Positions 9,356 through 19,500 of a stretch of DNA of 64,000 nt are shown here, one piece after another. The notes beneath the pieces are model-generated. The model made no database searches and was not told the origin of the DNA. It saw nothing but the letters and a program-made list of their open reading frames with translations. Source of the stretch: an uncultured Oscillospiraceae bacterium. GTDB lineage: Bacteria; Bacillota; Clostridia; Oscillospirales; Oscillospiraceae. Within the stretch, counting starts at the first letter, position 1. Each line of letters starts with the position of its first letter. Where the stretch lies: positions 1 to 64,000 of the forward strand of contig CANRNF010000001.1 in NCBI GenBank assembly GCA_947631865.1, read 5' to 3'. A program made the position numbers and the translations under genes.

Positions 9356-11056
9356 CTATTCAGAGAGAAGCTGAATGGGCTGGGAAGGGTTCCACTGGGG
9401 ACAGGCCAGAGGATAAGATTTGCACACTTGCCTGACAGATGCGTTTTCCGGAGTGCAGTGGCAATGGATGGCGTGATCTTTGTCTCGCAGAAAACCGGAT
9501 TTCAATAGGTGTTCTAGACATCCCAGTGGAACGCCAGGACGGTCTGTATGAAAGTGCTGGTAAAATTGGTTTGACTCCAGATGCTGAACGCCATCTTCCG
9601 TTCTGAAAAGATCCAGAAAGTCCTGAGAGATCACTGCCGGATTAAAATACAATAGCTGCTCGATCAGTTCTGTTGGCGAGATATTAGGAGCATGATGACT
9701 GACCTCCCGGAAGAGGCGCTCTGCAAAACTTTCTGCGGCTCTCTTATGAACGGACAGAATGCCTTCCCAATTCGTCGGCAGCTGCGGGTCAAACTCCTGG
9801 TCATCCGCAGCGTTTCTCATAAGGGTAAGAAACTCGGCAGATGTCAAATAGTCGGCGGTGGCGAAGAAATTGTTACCAAGCAACTGATGATGCATTTGTT
9901 GGAATTGGTGAAGAAGCGGCATAAAGGAATATTCCTTGTCAAATAAATGCCTGTGCAGCAACATCGTAGCATGTGAGAGGTCATCACTTCTTATATTCTC
10001 AAACCGCCCTTCATCGGCCGACATGGTATAGTAAAGGTTCAGCGCGGCCATGTGCAGTAGCAGCTCAGAATTGGACATGTTTGAATCAGCAGCGAAGTGA
10101 TCGACGGCAGCCAGAACAAAGGCTTCTTTTGAATCAAACTCATTCAATATGGTGGTCGATCCACTGCGCAGACGGTCCCAGACATCCCGGAAAGTCACAT
10201 GGTCATAAGCGGAAACCAGCTTTAACTCGTCTGTGTGGATATCCCACTGAAAAAAGATGTCCAGAAGCCTGCTGGCACCAGATGTTCCAAAGCGGGTCTG
10301 CATGATATGCTTGCTCTCACGGATCAGATTCTGGTAATCCGCCTGTACTGACTCTTGGCTGCGCATCCTTTTCACGCGTTCTTTGAGACGATCAACCTGG
10401 CTGGAGGAGATACAATAGGCTTCTACAAGGTGCTTACGCTTGATCCCGCAAAGATAGCACGTCAGCACAGAGGCAGTGAGCCGCAATGTCATTCCGCTGT
10501 TCTCGTAGCTTTCCATACCAACTATCCGCTCGTCACCAAACAGTCGCCTGCAGTCTCTTTTTGTGCATTGAACTCTTACACGTCTAATGTATAGAGAGGT
10601 CGGCTTGCCGCAGAGCCGGATATCACTTAACCGGGCATGGCTGTCTCTTTCAGAGGAGAAATAAACAGGGCTCGAACAGTGTGGACACTGTTTTGGAATG
10701 GATGTTCGGTCGGGTGAGTAGAACAACTCAATGCTAATATCATACAGAAACAGGTCATCGCGTAGATCACAATTATACCAATAGCCCAATTCTCTTCGTG
10801 TACCATGTCTTTCGTGGTTGGTCAAGCATTCGTGACAGAGATTAACATGTTTACGGCAGATGTCCTGTGTTGCCTTTGTATCACTTTCTGAAAGAATGTC
10901 AAATGGGAGCTTCTTATAGGGCTGAAGGAAGTCGACAAGATTGTCGCATTCTTCTGCAAAGTCATATTGATGAGGGAAAGGCGGCCTGACGGAAATATAG
11001 TTAACAGAGACTGGATAGCAGGAGCAAAGCTTCATATATCTCTCAGTATTATTCAT
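9356..11056 (-). CDS. uncharacterised zinc-ribbon protein, possibly transposition-associated (weakly ISL3-zinc-finger-like)
   Basis: 566 aa; CPHCSS...LFGKP-like segment LCGKPTSLYIRRVRVQCTKRDCRRLFGDER and N-terminal CRKHVNLCHEC; no clear DDE triad by eye. Confidence 0.45.
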   Translation of the reverse strand: MNNTERYMKLCSCYPVSVNYISVRPPFPHQYDFAEECDNLVDFLQPYKKLPFDILSESDTKATQDICRKHVNLCHECLTNHERHGTRRELGYWYNCDLRDDLFLYDISIELFYSPDRTSIPKQCPHCSSPVYFSSERDSHARLSDIRLCGKPTSLYIRRVRVQCTKRDCRRLFGDERIVGMESYENSGMTLRLTASVLTCYLCGIKRKHLVEAYCISSSQVDRLKERVKRMRSQESVQADYQNLIRESKHIMQTRFGTSGASRLLDIFFQWDIHTDELKLVSAYDHVTFRDVWDRLRSGSTTILNEFDSKEAFVLAAVDHFAADSNMSNSELLLHMAALNLYYTMSADEGRFENIRSDDLSHATMLLHRHLFDKEYSFMPLLHQFQQMHHQLLGNNFFATADYLTSAEFLTLMRNAADDQEFDPQLPTNWEGILSVHKRAAESFAERLFREVSHHAPNISPTELIEQLLYFNPAVISQDFLDLFRTEDGVQHLESNQFYQHFHTDRPGVPLGCLEHLLKSGFLRDKDHAIHCHCTPENASVRQVCKSYPLACPQWNPSQPIQLLSE

Positions 11057-11178
11057 GCTGACCTCCCGGAAGACATGTATCTGCTATATATCTATCTTAT
11101 CGCACTTTTGCGTGTATTGCAAATGTTGTGAACGAGCCTGACGCGCAAACGCAACTTCTAAGCTGAAATGGTAGTAAA

Positions 11179-13035
11179 ATGCAGCCATCAAAGCGAAGGG
11201 GGGAAGACTGTATGCAGAAAAAGGCTGCTTTACAGCAAATTAAGGCCAGAAAGACACGGGTCAGACAGCTGAGAAAAACAGATGATGTGGATGCATTTCT
11301 CCACTATATATACAATAGCGATGGCTTGGTCACTGAGGTGTGGGGGTATGGTGTTATCCATGGGACAAGGGATCGTGCGGATGGGGCAAGAAACCACAGG
11401 CGTAAGGTGACTGGTCAAAGCATAAAGGATGCAGAAGCATTTGTAGAGAACGCTATCATAGATGACTGGAATAGGACTCAGCCGGGCAATCAGGAGTCTG
11501 AGGAGGAGTCCTTTGAAACGATTCTGAAAAGGGTCGTAAAAGAACATAATGATGAGATACGTTTTCTGGCGAGACAAAACTTTGGTTGGTCGGAAGGCAC
11601 AATACAAATTAGTATTTCCTTTTTGACATATACCGTTTCTAAGTACATCAAGGACCGCTGGACAAATATGGCCGATGTCGTTGAGGATATTGTTAACAAG
11701 TCAATGACTCATGGAAATAGTAATGGTGAACGGGATAAAGTGTGTTTGGATATTCAAAATAAGCTGAAAAGAACAAAGAAGCTATTTTCACTGATACAAA
11801 ATGAATATGGTGTATTAGAAGAGTATAGCTTGAACTTTCCGGTCATATCTTTTGGCCAGGTCGCTCAGCGAGAGCAAGTAAAGTCCGTGAAAAAGACGGT
11901 ACGAAGCACATACCTTTATGCTCTATGGGAATTGGCCCTGCGGGGAGTGGCTCTTGCCTTTGGCGCGGCGATGATGTATTTCTGCGGGCTGCGAACTGGT
12001 GAGGCAGTCGCGCCTTTAATTGGTGATATTGAGATCAGTGCCGATGGAAGATATGCACTCTATCTTGCCCGAAGCCAAGTGAAAAGGGGAAAGCGGACGG
12101 AATACATGAAAACAGAACAATCTTATCGCTTGGTCATACTGCCTTATGGTATGGTGCGTTTTGTTCAACTCCGCATAAAGCAATTGCGGGAAAATGGATA
12201 CAGTGATGCAGATATCGCAAGGATACCACTGGTTTCTTTTGGGGATGAAAAGGAGGTATTCGTGAAAGAGAGTCTTTTATCAGGATTTGTAAGAGCACTG
12301 CTTGCCCTGTGCGGTGGACCAAAGGAGACTGCTCTTAAAGAGGCCGGCATGGCGGAGAAGGAAGATCTAAAATGTATCGGGGAAGAAAACACCAATGCCT
12401 ATATACAACGTAGGGATTTTGCATCTCGGAGTATAAATGACTGCGGCATCACACCTGCAGAAACTGACTATCTTTTGGGGCATAAGTCAACAGAAGTAGG
12501 GTATGAAACGGTCTTGGCGAAAAAAGGGACGGAGCAGTGGTGCGCTTCCATAGCAGGACGGTTGGAACGATATGTGACCTGCCCGGAGTTTTCATTGAGC
12601 CCAGCAGTAGTCCCAGTAAAGATGAAGCCAGGGCAAGAAATAGACCTTCAGGGCGGGGCGGAGTATATCTTCCAGGCGGAAGAAGACTGCGTGGTCGATT
12701 TAGCGGCGTATAACATGGAAGCAAACGATTCCATGTATATGTCGACTGAAGGTGGTCTCTCAGAAGCTGAGCTTAGGTGTGGCACGAAGCTGGAAGATCA
12801 AAAAAGTCGGCCATATCGAATGACATCATTCGGTGTACAGCCCTCTGAAGGGGAAATGGAAAAATGCAAAGAAAAAGGAAAAGAGATAGCTGAATCTGTG
12901 ATGAAAGGAAGTGCTTTTGATAAGTGGGTAAAGAATGTAAAGACTACACCATACGATGGGAAAATGACGATACTGGAAAGTGCAAAGGGAAAGGGAGCGT
13001 CTGTATCGGAGCAGTTACTTTTCGCTTCAGCGTAA
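11179..13035 (+). CDS. large tyrosine recombinase-like protein 1
   Basis: 618 aa; YFCGLRTGEAVAPL (Arg box), QRRDFASRSINDCGI...LLGHKSTEVGYE (partial HxxR..GH..Y box). Confidence 0.6.
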   Translation: MQPSKRRGEDCMQKKAALQQIKARKTRVRQLRKTDDVDAFLHYIYNSDGLVTEVWGYGVIHGTRDRADGARNHRRKVTGQSIKDAEAFVENAIIDDWNRTQPGNQESEEESFETILKRVVKEHNDEIRFLARQNFGWSEGTIQISISFLTYTVSKYIKDRWTNMADVVEDIVNKSMTHGNSNGERDKVCLDIQNKLKRTKKLFSLIQNEYGVLEEYSLNFPVISFGQVAQREQVKSVKKTVRSTYLYALWELALRGVALAFGAAMMYFCGLRTGEAVAPLIGDIEISADGRYALYLARSQVKRGKRTEYMKTEQSYRLVILPYGMVRFVQLRIKQLRENGYSDADIARIPLVSFGDEKEVFVKESLLSGFVRALLALCGGPKETALKEAGMAEKEDLKCIGEENTNAYIQRRDFASRSINDCGITPAETDYLLGHKSTEVGYETVLAKKGTEQWCASIAGRLERYVTCPEFSLSPAVVPVKMKPGQEIDLQGGAEYIFQAEEDCVVDLAAYNMEANDSMYMSTEGGLSEAELRCGTKLEDQKSRPYRMTSFGVQPSEGEMEKCKEKGKEIAESVMKGSAFDKWVKNVKTTPYDGKMTILESAKGKGASVSEQLLFASA

Positions 13036-14576
13036 GTAAGACCAGTACACAGGGGTATCTCTATCGTGTGCATATGTCAGTTATTTCGCCTATGGATGGC
13101 AGGGTGTTGATGGTAGATGGGGAGCGCAGACAGAATATTCTGAAGAATCTTTCAGCAAAAAAACGAGCCAAGGCCAAAAAGGGCATGAGGATTTCAGAAC
13201 TTACTGCATGTACTGAATTCTATTTGAATACCGATGACGAAAAGGAAATAAAGCAAAAAATAAACGAAAAGGCGCTGGAATTAAACGGAACATACTGCCG
13301 GGAGATAAACAGAGCGTTGGATATGCCTGCTAATAGAGACCTTACCACTGCAGAAGCTTTTCAATCAAGAGGGGAGAAGTTTATTGCAGACATAACTAGA
13401 AATTGCTCCCCTGAAAGAAGCAGAACGCAGCTTCTTCGGCTGGAGAGGCTCTGCTGTGAGCTTTCGTATAAAGAGATGTCAAACATAACAGCTGAAGACA
13501 TTCGTTCTCTGCTAAAGAAGGTGACGGGTAACGATAAGACCAAAAGGCAAAAGCTAACTTTGCTTGGGCGCTTCTGGAATTACTGTCTGAAAGAAAAGCT
13601 GACCAGTGGGATAAACCCAGTGGAAAGCTTTCAAAGCGACTACCCCGGGATGTTGCGTGGAAAGCGCAGAGCAGCGGTAGCAGAGAACAAAGTGGGCAGT
13701 TTAGAGTCGGAGCAGCGTGAGAAATTATACCACCATGTTGAACAGCACTTGGATGATGGGCGAGCGATCTCAATTTGCCTCCTTAGTGGGGGCTATATCG
13801 CACCAAGTATACAAGTCGGGCTCACATGGAGAGATGTTGAGTTTAGGGACGGGTCAAACGGATCAGATGTGCGCGTGCATATAAAGAATGAGCAGATTCT
13901 GGGCGCAACGCATGATTTTACTAGGCCGCTGTTCCGCCAGGAAGGGCATTTGTTGATAATGCGCTATACAATGCTTCAAAAAGTCTACGGCGAGGCATTG
14001 AGGGATATGCCCGTAGTGTCAGTTAAAGGCGAACCTAAAGAACCAGCGAAAGCAAAAGAACTGACGGCATACATCAGAGATGCACTCCTACGTGCTGGCG
14101 TGCGTAATTCTTTGCTTGCACCATCCACGAATCCCAACCCACGGATTGGAATGGGCACGCAGCTATTGCAGCAGGATTATCGGAAACGGTTACTGGAATG
14201 CGGGTTGGAAACGGATCAGGGCCTTCAAGATTTCTTACTGATGCAGCGGATCAGAAGCGTGACCGCTGATTATTACCGCAGCTTCACCTCTGAGGAAGGA
14301 CAGCGATATATACGGTGCAAGCTGGATAGGTGGGTCGATCCGACGCAAAGAATAGTAGAGAAAACTGAAGAGCCGGAAATACATTTGGAGGGGGAGAGCA
14401 AGAGTGTTAAGATGTTTCCTGCGGGCGTGGCATGCTGTAATCAACTTGATGGACAAATCAAGCTGAAAAAGGGACAGAGGATCGTGTTGCGATCAGAGGC
14501 AGGCATATCTGGGCAGCTACAAATCATGCGTGCCGATGCCACGCCGGCTCCCCTTCATGTGATCGAAGTCTATTAG
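12924..14576 (+). CDS. large tyrosine recombinase-like protein 2, apparently catalytically degenerate (start uncertain; overlaps previous gene)
   Basis: N-terminal SAM-like region (LRLERLCCELSYKEMSNITAEDIRSLL) and degenerate C-terminal box LLSGGYIAPSIQVGLTWRDV, LQQDYRKRLLECGLETDQ. Confidence 0.5.
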   Translation: MGKECKDYTIRWENDDTGKCKGKGSVCIGAVTFRFSVSKTSTQGYLYRVHMSVISPMDGRVLMVDGERRQNILKNLSAKKRAKAKKGMRISELTACTEFYLNTDDEKEIKQKINEKALELNGTYCREINRALDMPANRDLTTAEAFQSRGEKFIADITRNCSPERSRTQLLRLERLCCELSYKEMSNITAEDIRSLLKKVTGNDKTKRQKLTLLGRFWNYCLKEKLTSGINPVESFQSDYPGMLRGKRRAAVAENKVGSLESEQREKLYHHVEQHLDDGRAISICLLSGGYIAPSIQVGLTWRDVEFRDGSNGSDVRVHIKNEQILGATHDFTRPLFRQEGHLLIMRYTMLQKVYGEALRDMPVVSVKGEPKEPAKAKELTAYIRDALLRAGVRNSLLAPSTNPNPRIGMGTQLLQQDYRKRLLECGLETDQGLQDFLLMQRIRSVTADYYRSFTSEEGQRYIRCKLDRWVDPTQRIVEKTEEPEIHLEGESKSVKMFPAGVACCNQLDGQIKLKKGQRIVLRSEAGISGQLQIMRADATPAPLHVIEVY

Positions 14577-14699
14577 GATAATTATTGGCCATGCCGTGGC
14601 TACGATGTTAAGCAGGGCCCGAAACGCTTACCGCATTTCGGACCCTACTATTTGTATGTGCCTTTTATTTCCGGGCAAATGAGGATACGCTATGTGGTC

Positions 14700-15050
14700 T
14701 CATGTGATGCGATCCTGCTCCCGGTCCTTTGCCTGCCGGATCAAAACGCGTAGAATCTCCATGATCTGGAGTTTGTCATTGGGTGAGAGTGAGTCCAGTT
14801 CCTGTGCCAAGGATGAGATCGGGTAGTTCGTTGACTTGTCTATTACGTCACAGAAGATGGCATCGGCTGTAACACCCAAAGTGTTGATGATAGTTACCAG
14901 GTTATCCAGCCGGGGAAAGGATTCACCCCGCTCGACGCGGGCGATGTAATTCACAGTAAGCCCTGTCATCTCAGCAAACTGTTCCTGTGTCAGCCCAAGT
15001 TTTGATCGATACTCCCGCACTCTGGCGCCTGGCCCTACGTCTTTTATCAT
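14700..15050 (-). CDS. XRE-family HTH transcriptional regulator
   Basis: VREYRSKLGLTQEQFAEMTGLTVNYIARVERGESFPRLDNLVTI. Confidence 0.85.
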   Translation of the reverse strand: MIKDVGPGARVREYRSKLGLTQEQFAEMTGLTVNYIARVERGESFPRLDNLVTIINTLGVTADAIFCDVIDKSTNYPISSLAQELDSLSPNDKLQIMEILRVLIRQAKDREQDRIT

Positions 15051-15277
15051 GCGTATCTCCTCCCTCTATACCGTTTGGAGATAGTATATGCGGAAAAAGC
15101 AGGTTGAAAAAGTGATGAAAAGGGATAGAAATATCCCGATTCGTGTGCTATAATATACTTCGTAGTTTCATGCTATATGCTATGAAGTATGGGAAAACGA
15201 GTAAAATATCCAGAAAATGGTGCTTGATATGCTTTATTGGCCCCTTTTGGGTAGAATAGCCGGGAGGAGGTCTTATT

Positions 15278-16114
15278 ATGCTGATAAGCAAGGAATCGAT
15301 AACGTCATTTTGTATGTATCTGCATGAGCGGGAATGCAGTGAGGCGACGGTCAGCAAATACTTACACGATGTAGAGCAGCTGAGATCGTTCTGCGGCGGG
15401 AGCGTGGAAGATAAGAGCGCGCTCATTACCTTTAAGCGGGATCTGCAGAGGCGGGGATATGCTGCCAGCAGCGTCAATTCTATGCTGGCGGCGGTGAACC
15501 GGTTTCTGGAGTTTGCCGGGCACCCGGAGTGGAAGTTGCGCTTTCTGAAGGTACAGCGGACGACATTCTCGGACGGAAAGAGGGAACTGTCACAGCGGGA
15601 CTATGAAAAACTGCTTCAAGCAGCCAAGGCCAGAGGAAACGAACGTCTGGCCATGCTAGTACAGACGATCTGTGCCACAGGCATCCGGGTCAGCGAGGTG
15701 CGAGCCATCACGGTGGAGAGCCTGCGGCGCGGTCAAGCAGAGATCCGCAACAAGGGACGGATACGAGTGATCCTGATACCCAGAAAGCTGTGCAGGACCT
15801 TGGAGAACTACTGCAGGAAACGGAGGATCCGCAGCGGTCAGGTATTTGTGACGCGGACCGGTAAGCCACTGGACAGGAGCAACATCTGGAAGAGTATGAA
15901 GCGGCTGGCGGTTCTGGCGAGAGTGGAAGTAGAGAAGGTGTTTCCTCACAACCTGCGGCACCTGTTCGCACGGACGTATTACAAAGCATACAAGGATATC
16001 GTTCGGCTGGCAGACATCCTGGGACATGCCAGCATCGACACCACCCGTATCTACACGAACCGCACAGGAACGGAACAGCAGCGGCAGATCGAACGCCTGC
16101 CGCTGCTGATGTAA
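15278..16114 (+). CDS. XerC/D-like tyrosine recombinase A (putative invertase of adjacent switch 1)
   Basis: 278 aa with intact ATGIRVSE, HNLRHLFAR, LGHASIDTTRIYT motifs; ends 15 nt before inverted repeat. Confidence 0.85.
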   Translation: MLISKESITSFCMYLHERECSEATVSKYLHDVEQLRSFCGGSVEDKSALITFKRDLQRRGYAASSVNSMLAAVNRFLEFAGHPEWKLRFLKVQRTTFSDGKRELSQRDYEKLLQAAKARGNERLAMLVQTICATGIRVSEVRAITVESLRRGQAEIRNKGRIRVILIPRKLCRTLENYCRKRRIRSGQVFVTRTGKPLDRSNIWKSMKRLAVLARVEVEKVFPHNLRHLFARTYYKAYKDIVRLADILGHASIDTTRIYTNRTGTEQQRQIERLPLLM

Positions 16115-16185
16115 ACGAATAATTTAGTAACCACATAATCGGTATTATGTAGTCGAAGAATAACGATATATCAAATTACGCACAA

Positions 16186-16214
16186 ATTATAGCGAATAGA
16201 AGTGCTATTGTCAA
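16186..16214 (-). promoter_or_regulatory. sigma-A-type promoter inside switch 1, pointing away from the adhesin
   Basis: Minus strand TTGACA (16214-16209) - 17 nt - TATAAT (16191-16186). Confidence 0.8.
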
Positions 16215-16348
16215 CCCTACATACCCCCCCCCGCAGCATCTGGAAGTGACAAATTTGTGCATTTTACCAAGGAAATGAGCACACTGAAACAAGGGTGCTC
16301 AAATCGGCTATGCCCAGAGTGATAAAGATTTGTGCATATGCCGACGAG

Positions 16349-16393
16349 CCGGCCCCTCATTTGCCCTCATGGTGAATGAGTGGCCGGTTTTTT
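16349..16393 (+). terminator. intrinsic terminator inside switch 1
   Basis: CCGGCC..CTCATT - loop - AATGAG.GGCCGG followed by TTTTTT. Confidence 0.75.
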
Positions 16394-16544
16394 GCATCCT
16401 TCAGCGCCATTTATAACTACATAATACCGATTATGTGGTGAAGCGAGAGAAGCGCGGCGCAGCGGTCAAAAGGGATAGAGAGACTGCGCAGGCTGTGCCC
16501 GCTGCCTTTATTGATGGTAACCAGTTGAGAAGGGGAGACAAAGC

Positions 16545-19500
16545 ATGAAAAAGAGCAGGAAAGCATTTAGGACGCTGGCGCTTGTCTTGTGCCTTGCCAT
16601 TGCGCTGGGATTGATCTCCGGCATGACCTTGAAGGAAAGCGAGACGGGGTCTCCAGAGCCTTCCCAGAGCGCCATGCCCCAGGAGGCGTCGCCTGAGATG
16701 GACGACACGCCGGCCGCCGGTGATCCACTGGCGGGAGAGCAGACGGAAGACGGCGCGCCCATGGGCGAACCGGAGACTACGAACGAACCGGAAACCTCCG
16801 AGGAGCCGGAAGTCACCGAGGGGCCGGAAATCACCGACGAACCGGAAGCCACGGACGAGCCGGAGACCACCGAAGAGCCGGAAGCCACCGACGAACCGGT
16901 GGCCACCGACGAACCGGAAACCACGGATGAACCGGAAACCACCGAGGAACCGGAAACCACTGACGAGCCGCAGGTCACCAAGGAGCAGCGCTATGTCTGC
17001 ACCGGCGACGGCGTGACTGTCAGCGCGGCGGTGGCCCCGGAAAGCGGCATCCCGGCGGACGCCGAGCTCCACGCGGACAAGGTGGCCGAGGGCACCGACG
17101 CCTACACCCAGGCCTATGATGCCCTGTGGCAGACCTTGGGCCTGACCGAGGGCGACGAGCTGTACTTCCTGCCCTATGACGTGTACTTCACCGCCAACGG
17201 CGAGAAGATCGAGCCGGCTGCCGGCCTGGTGACCGTGAGCATGCAGTTCCCCGTTGACCCCTTCGCGGCTCTGCTGAGCGAGGGGGAGGACGACACGGCG
17301 GACGGCTCGCTCTCCCAGCCCGGCATAGACGGCCCCAGCATCGACGAACCCGACGCGGGCGAGCCGGAGGCGGCTCCGGAGCGGGTGACGGAACAGTTCA
17401 TGGTACATATCCTGGACGACGGCGCCGTGGAGAAGTTGGCCGCGCAGACGGCGGAGGACGGCACGGTGACATTCGCCGTGGGTTCGTTCTCTGTGATGGG
17501 CCCTGCCTTGGTACGGCGCACAGTCGGCCAGGAGCAGGAGGTCTATGTTCCCGTGGCTCCGGAGGGGCTGTCGGGCGCTACCTCGGCGGGGACCATCGAG
17601 GCCGCGCTGGAGAATCTGGCCAACGGCGGCGTCATCTGCCTGACCCAGGACGTGGCCCTGAATGAAGCGGTCATCTACGGCAAGGCCGTGACGGTCAAGT
17701 CCTATGGCGGGGAAGCTCATACCGTGACCAAGTCCGGCGAGGCGGAGAACATGTTCGTCCTCACCAACGGCGCGTCTCTGACGCTGGGGGACGTGACCGT
17801 AGACGGCGGGGATAACACCCTGGGCCGGACCGTGACCGCCACCGGCGGCTCGACACTTACCCTGAACCCGGGCGCGGCGCTGGTGAACAACAAGTCTTAC
17901 GGCGCGGTGTATCTGGACGGCTCCATTATTGATATCAATGGCGGCGCGATCAGTGGCAACGCCACGACGACAGATGAGACGACGGTAGCCACGAAAACAT
18001 ATGGCACCGGGACCCGCTTCGCCTATAACGAAGCAAATGCCGGCAAGCAGGGCCTTGGCGGCGCTGTCCTCATGGTGAACAGTTCCGCCTTTATTATGAC
18101 CGCCGGCGAGATCAGCGGTAACAGCGCCATCTGCGGCGGCGGCGTTTACGCTTACGATTCTGCCGTGTCGGTAACCGGCGGTACGTTCTCCGAGAATACG
18201 GCAGGCACAGCCACAGACGGCCAGGCCTACGGCGGGGCGCTCCACGTGGACGGCGCGGCCTCCACTCAGGTCACTATCGGCGGCAGCGCCCAGTTCACGG
18301 GCAACAGCGCCCAGCGCGGCGGCGCTTTCAGCACCGGTATCGACGCGGATACGGTCGCCCTGACAATAACGGGCGGCTCCTTTACGGGCAACACTGCGAT
18401 GGCCTATGGGTCCATCGCCTTCATCTCTTCCAAGAACTCCGCCATCGACATCAGCGGCGCTGTGTTCAGCGGCAACAGCGCGGCCAAAGAGGGCGGCATC
18501 TATAAGGCGGCAAACGCTGCGAAGGAGCCGAATGGGAACGGCAGATTCACGATCAGCGGCGGGACACAGTTCATCAATAATACTGCGAATAAAGGCCCCT
18601 GCGTCTACGTCACAAAGGACAACGCGGATGCCATCAAAGAATTCCTTGTGGACGGCGTGACCTTCAGCGGCAACAAAGCCACCGACAACGCGGGCGTCAT
18701 ACAGTATAACGTTCCCAACTCCAAGTTCACAGTCAAAAACAGCACGTTTGAGAACAACAGCAGCAACAATAACGGCGGCTGCTTCTATGCGGCGGTGGAC
18801 GCCCAGGGCACGACGTTCACCTTTGAGAGCAGCACCTTCACCGGGAACTACGCCAAGAACCAGGGCGGCGTGTGGCGCGGCTTCCCGCCCCAGAGCCAGT
18901 TCTTTTTCAATGACTGCACCTTTACCAACAACACAGCTGAGCTGGGCGACGGCGGCTGCCTCTACTTCCCCGGTGACGGCGAGAACTCCAACATCACCAT
19001 CGACGGCGGCACCTTCTCCGGCAACACCTCCGGCGCTTCCGGCGGCGCGTTCCGTGCCAACCTGAACGGCGGCACGGTGACGGTCACCGGCAGCGCGAAG
19101 TTCACCGGCAACGTCGCCGATGTGAACGCCGGCGCGTTCTCCGTCCGCCGGAAGGGCGAGGGCTATTACGGCACGGTGCAGCTCCAGTCCTGCATCGTGG
19201 ACGGCAACTGGTGCAACAGCGACTACTCCCGGTACACCGAGGCCGACCTGGAGTCGACCAAGCACTACAACACCGGCGGCATCTATATCGGCGAGAACAT
19301 CACCTGCTATATGCAGGACGCCCTGATCACCGGCAACTACGTCGAGAGCGGCTTCACCGGCTCCACCGTGGGCAGCGGCATCGCCCTGTGCCCCAACGCC
19401 CAGGTGTTCCTGTACCCGGAGCACGGGGCCACCATCTACGGCAACGGCAGCAGCGGCATGGACATCCTGGCCGTGCCCTATGACTCGGTCATCCATCACG

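Larger units (their letters stand above)
16130..16439. promoter_or_regulatory. invertible DNA segment 1 (phase switch of adhesin; current orientation OFF)
   Basis: Perfect 24-bp inverted repeats ACCACATAATCGGTATTATGTAGT (16130-16153) and ACTACATAATACCGATTATGTGGT (16416-16439) enclosing promoter and terminator. Confidence 0.85.

Noticed and set aside
16431-19499. 1022-aa minus-strand ORF opposite the adhesin
   Set aside because: Antisense shadow of a high-GC coding gene; sequence is low-complexity A/G/V/H-rich with no recognisable domain, while the plus-strand adhesin is clear.
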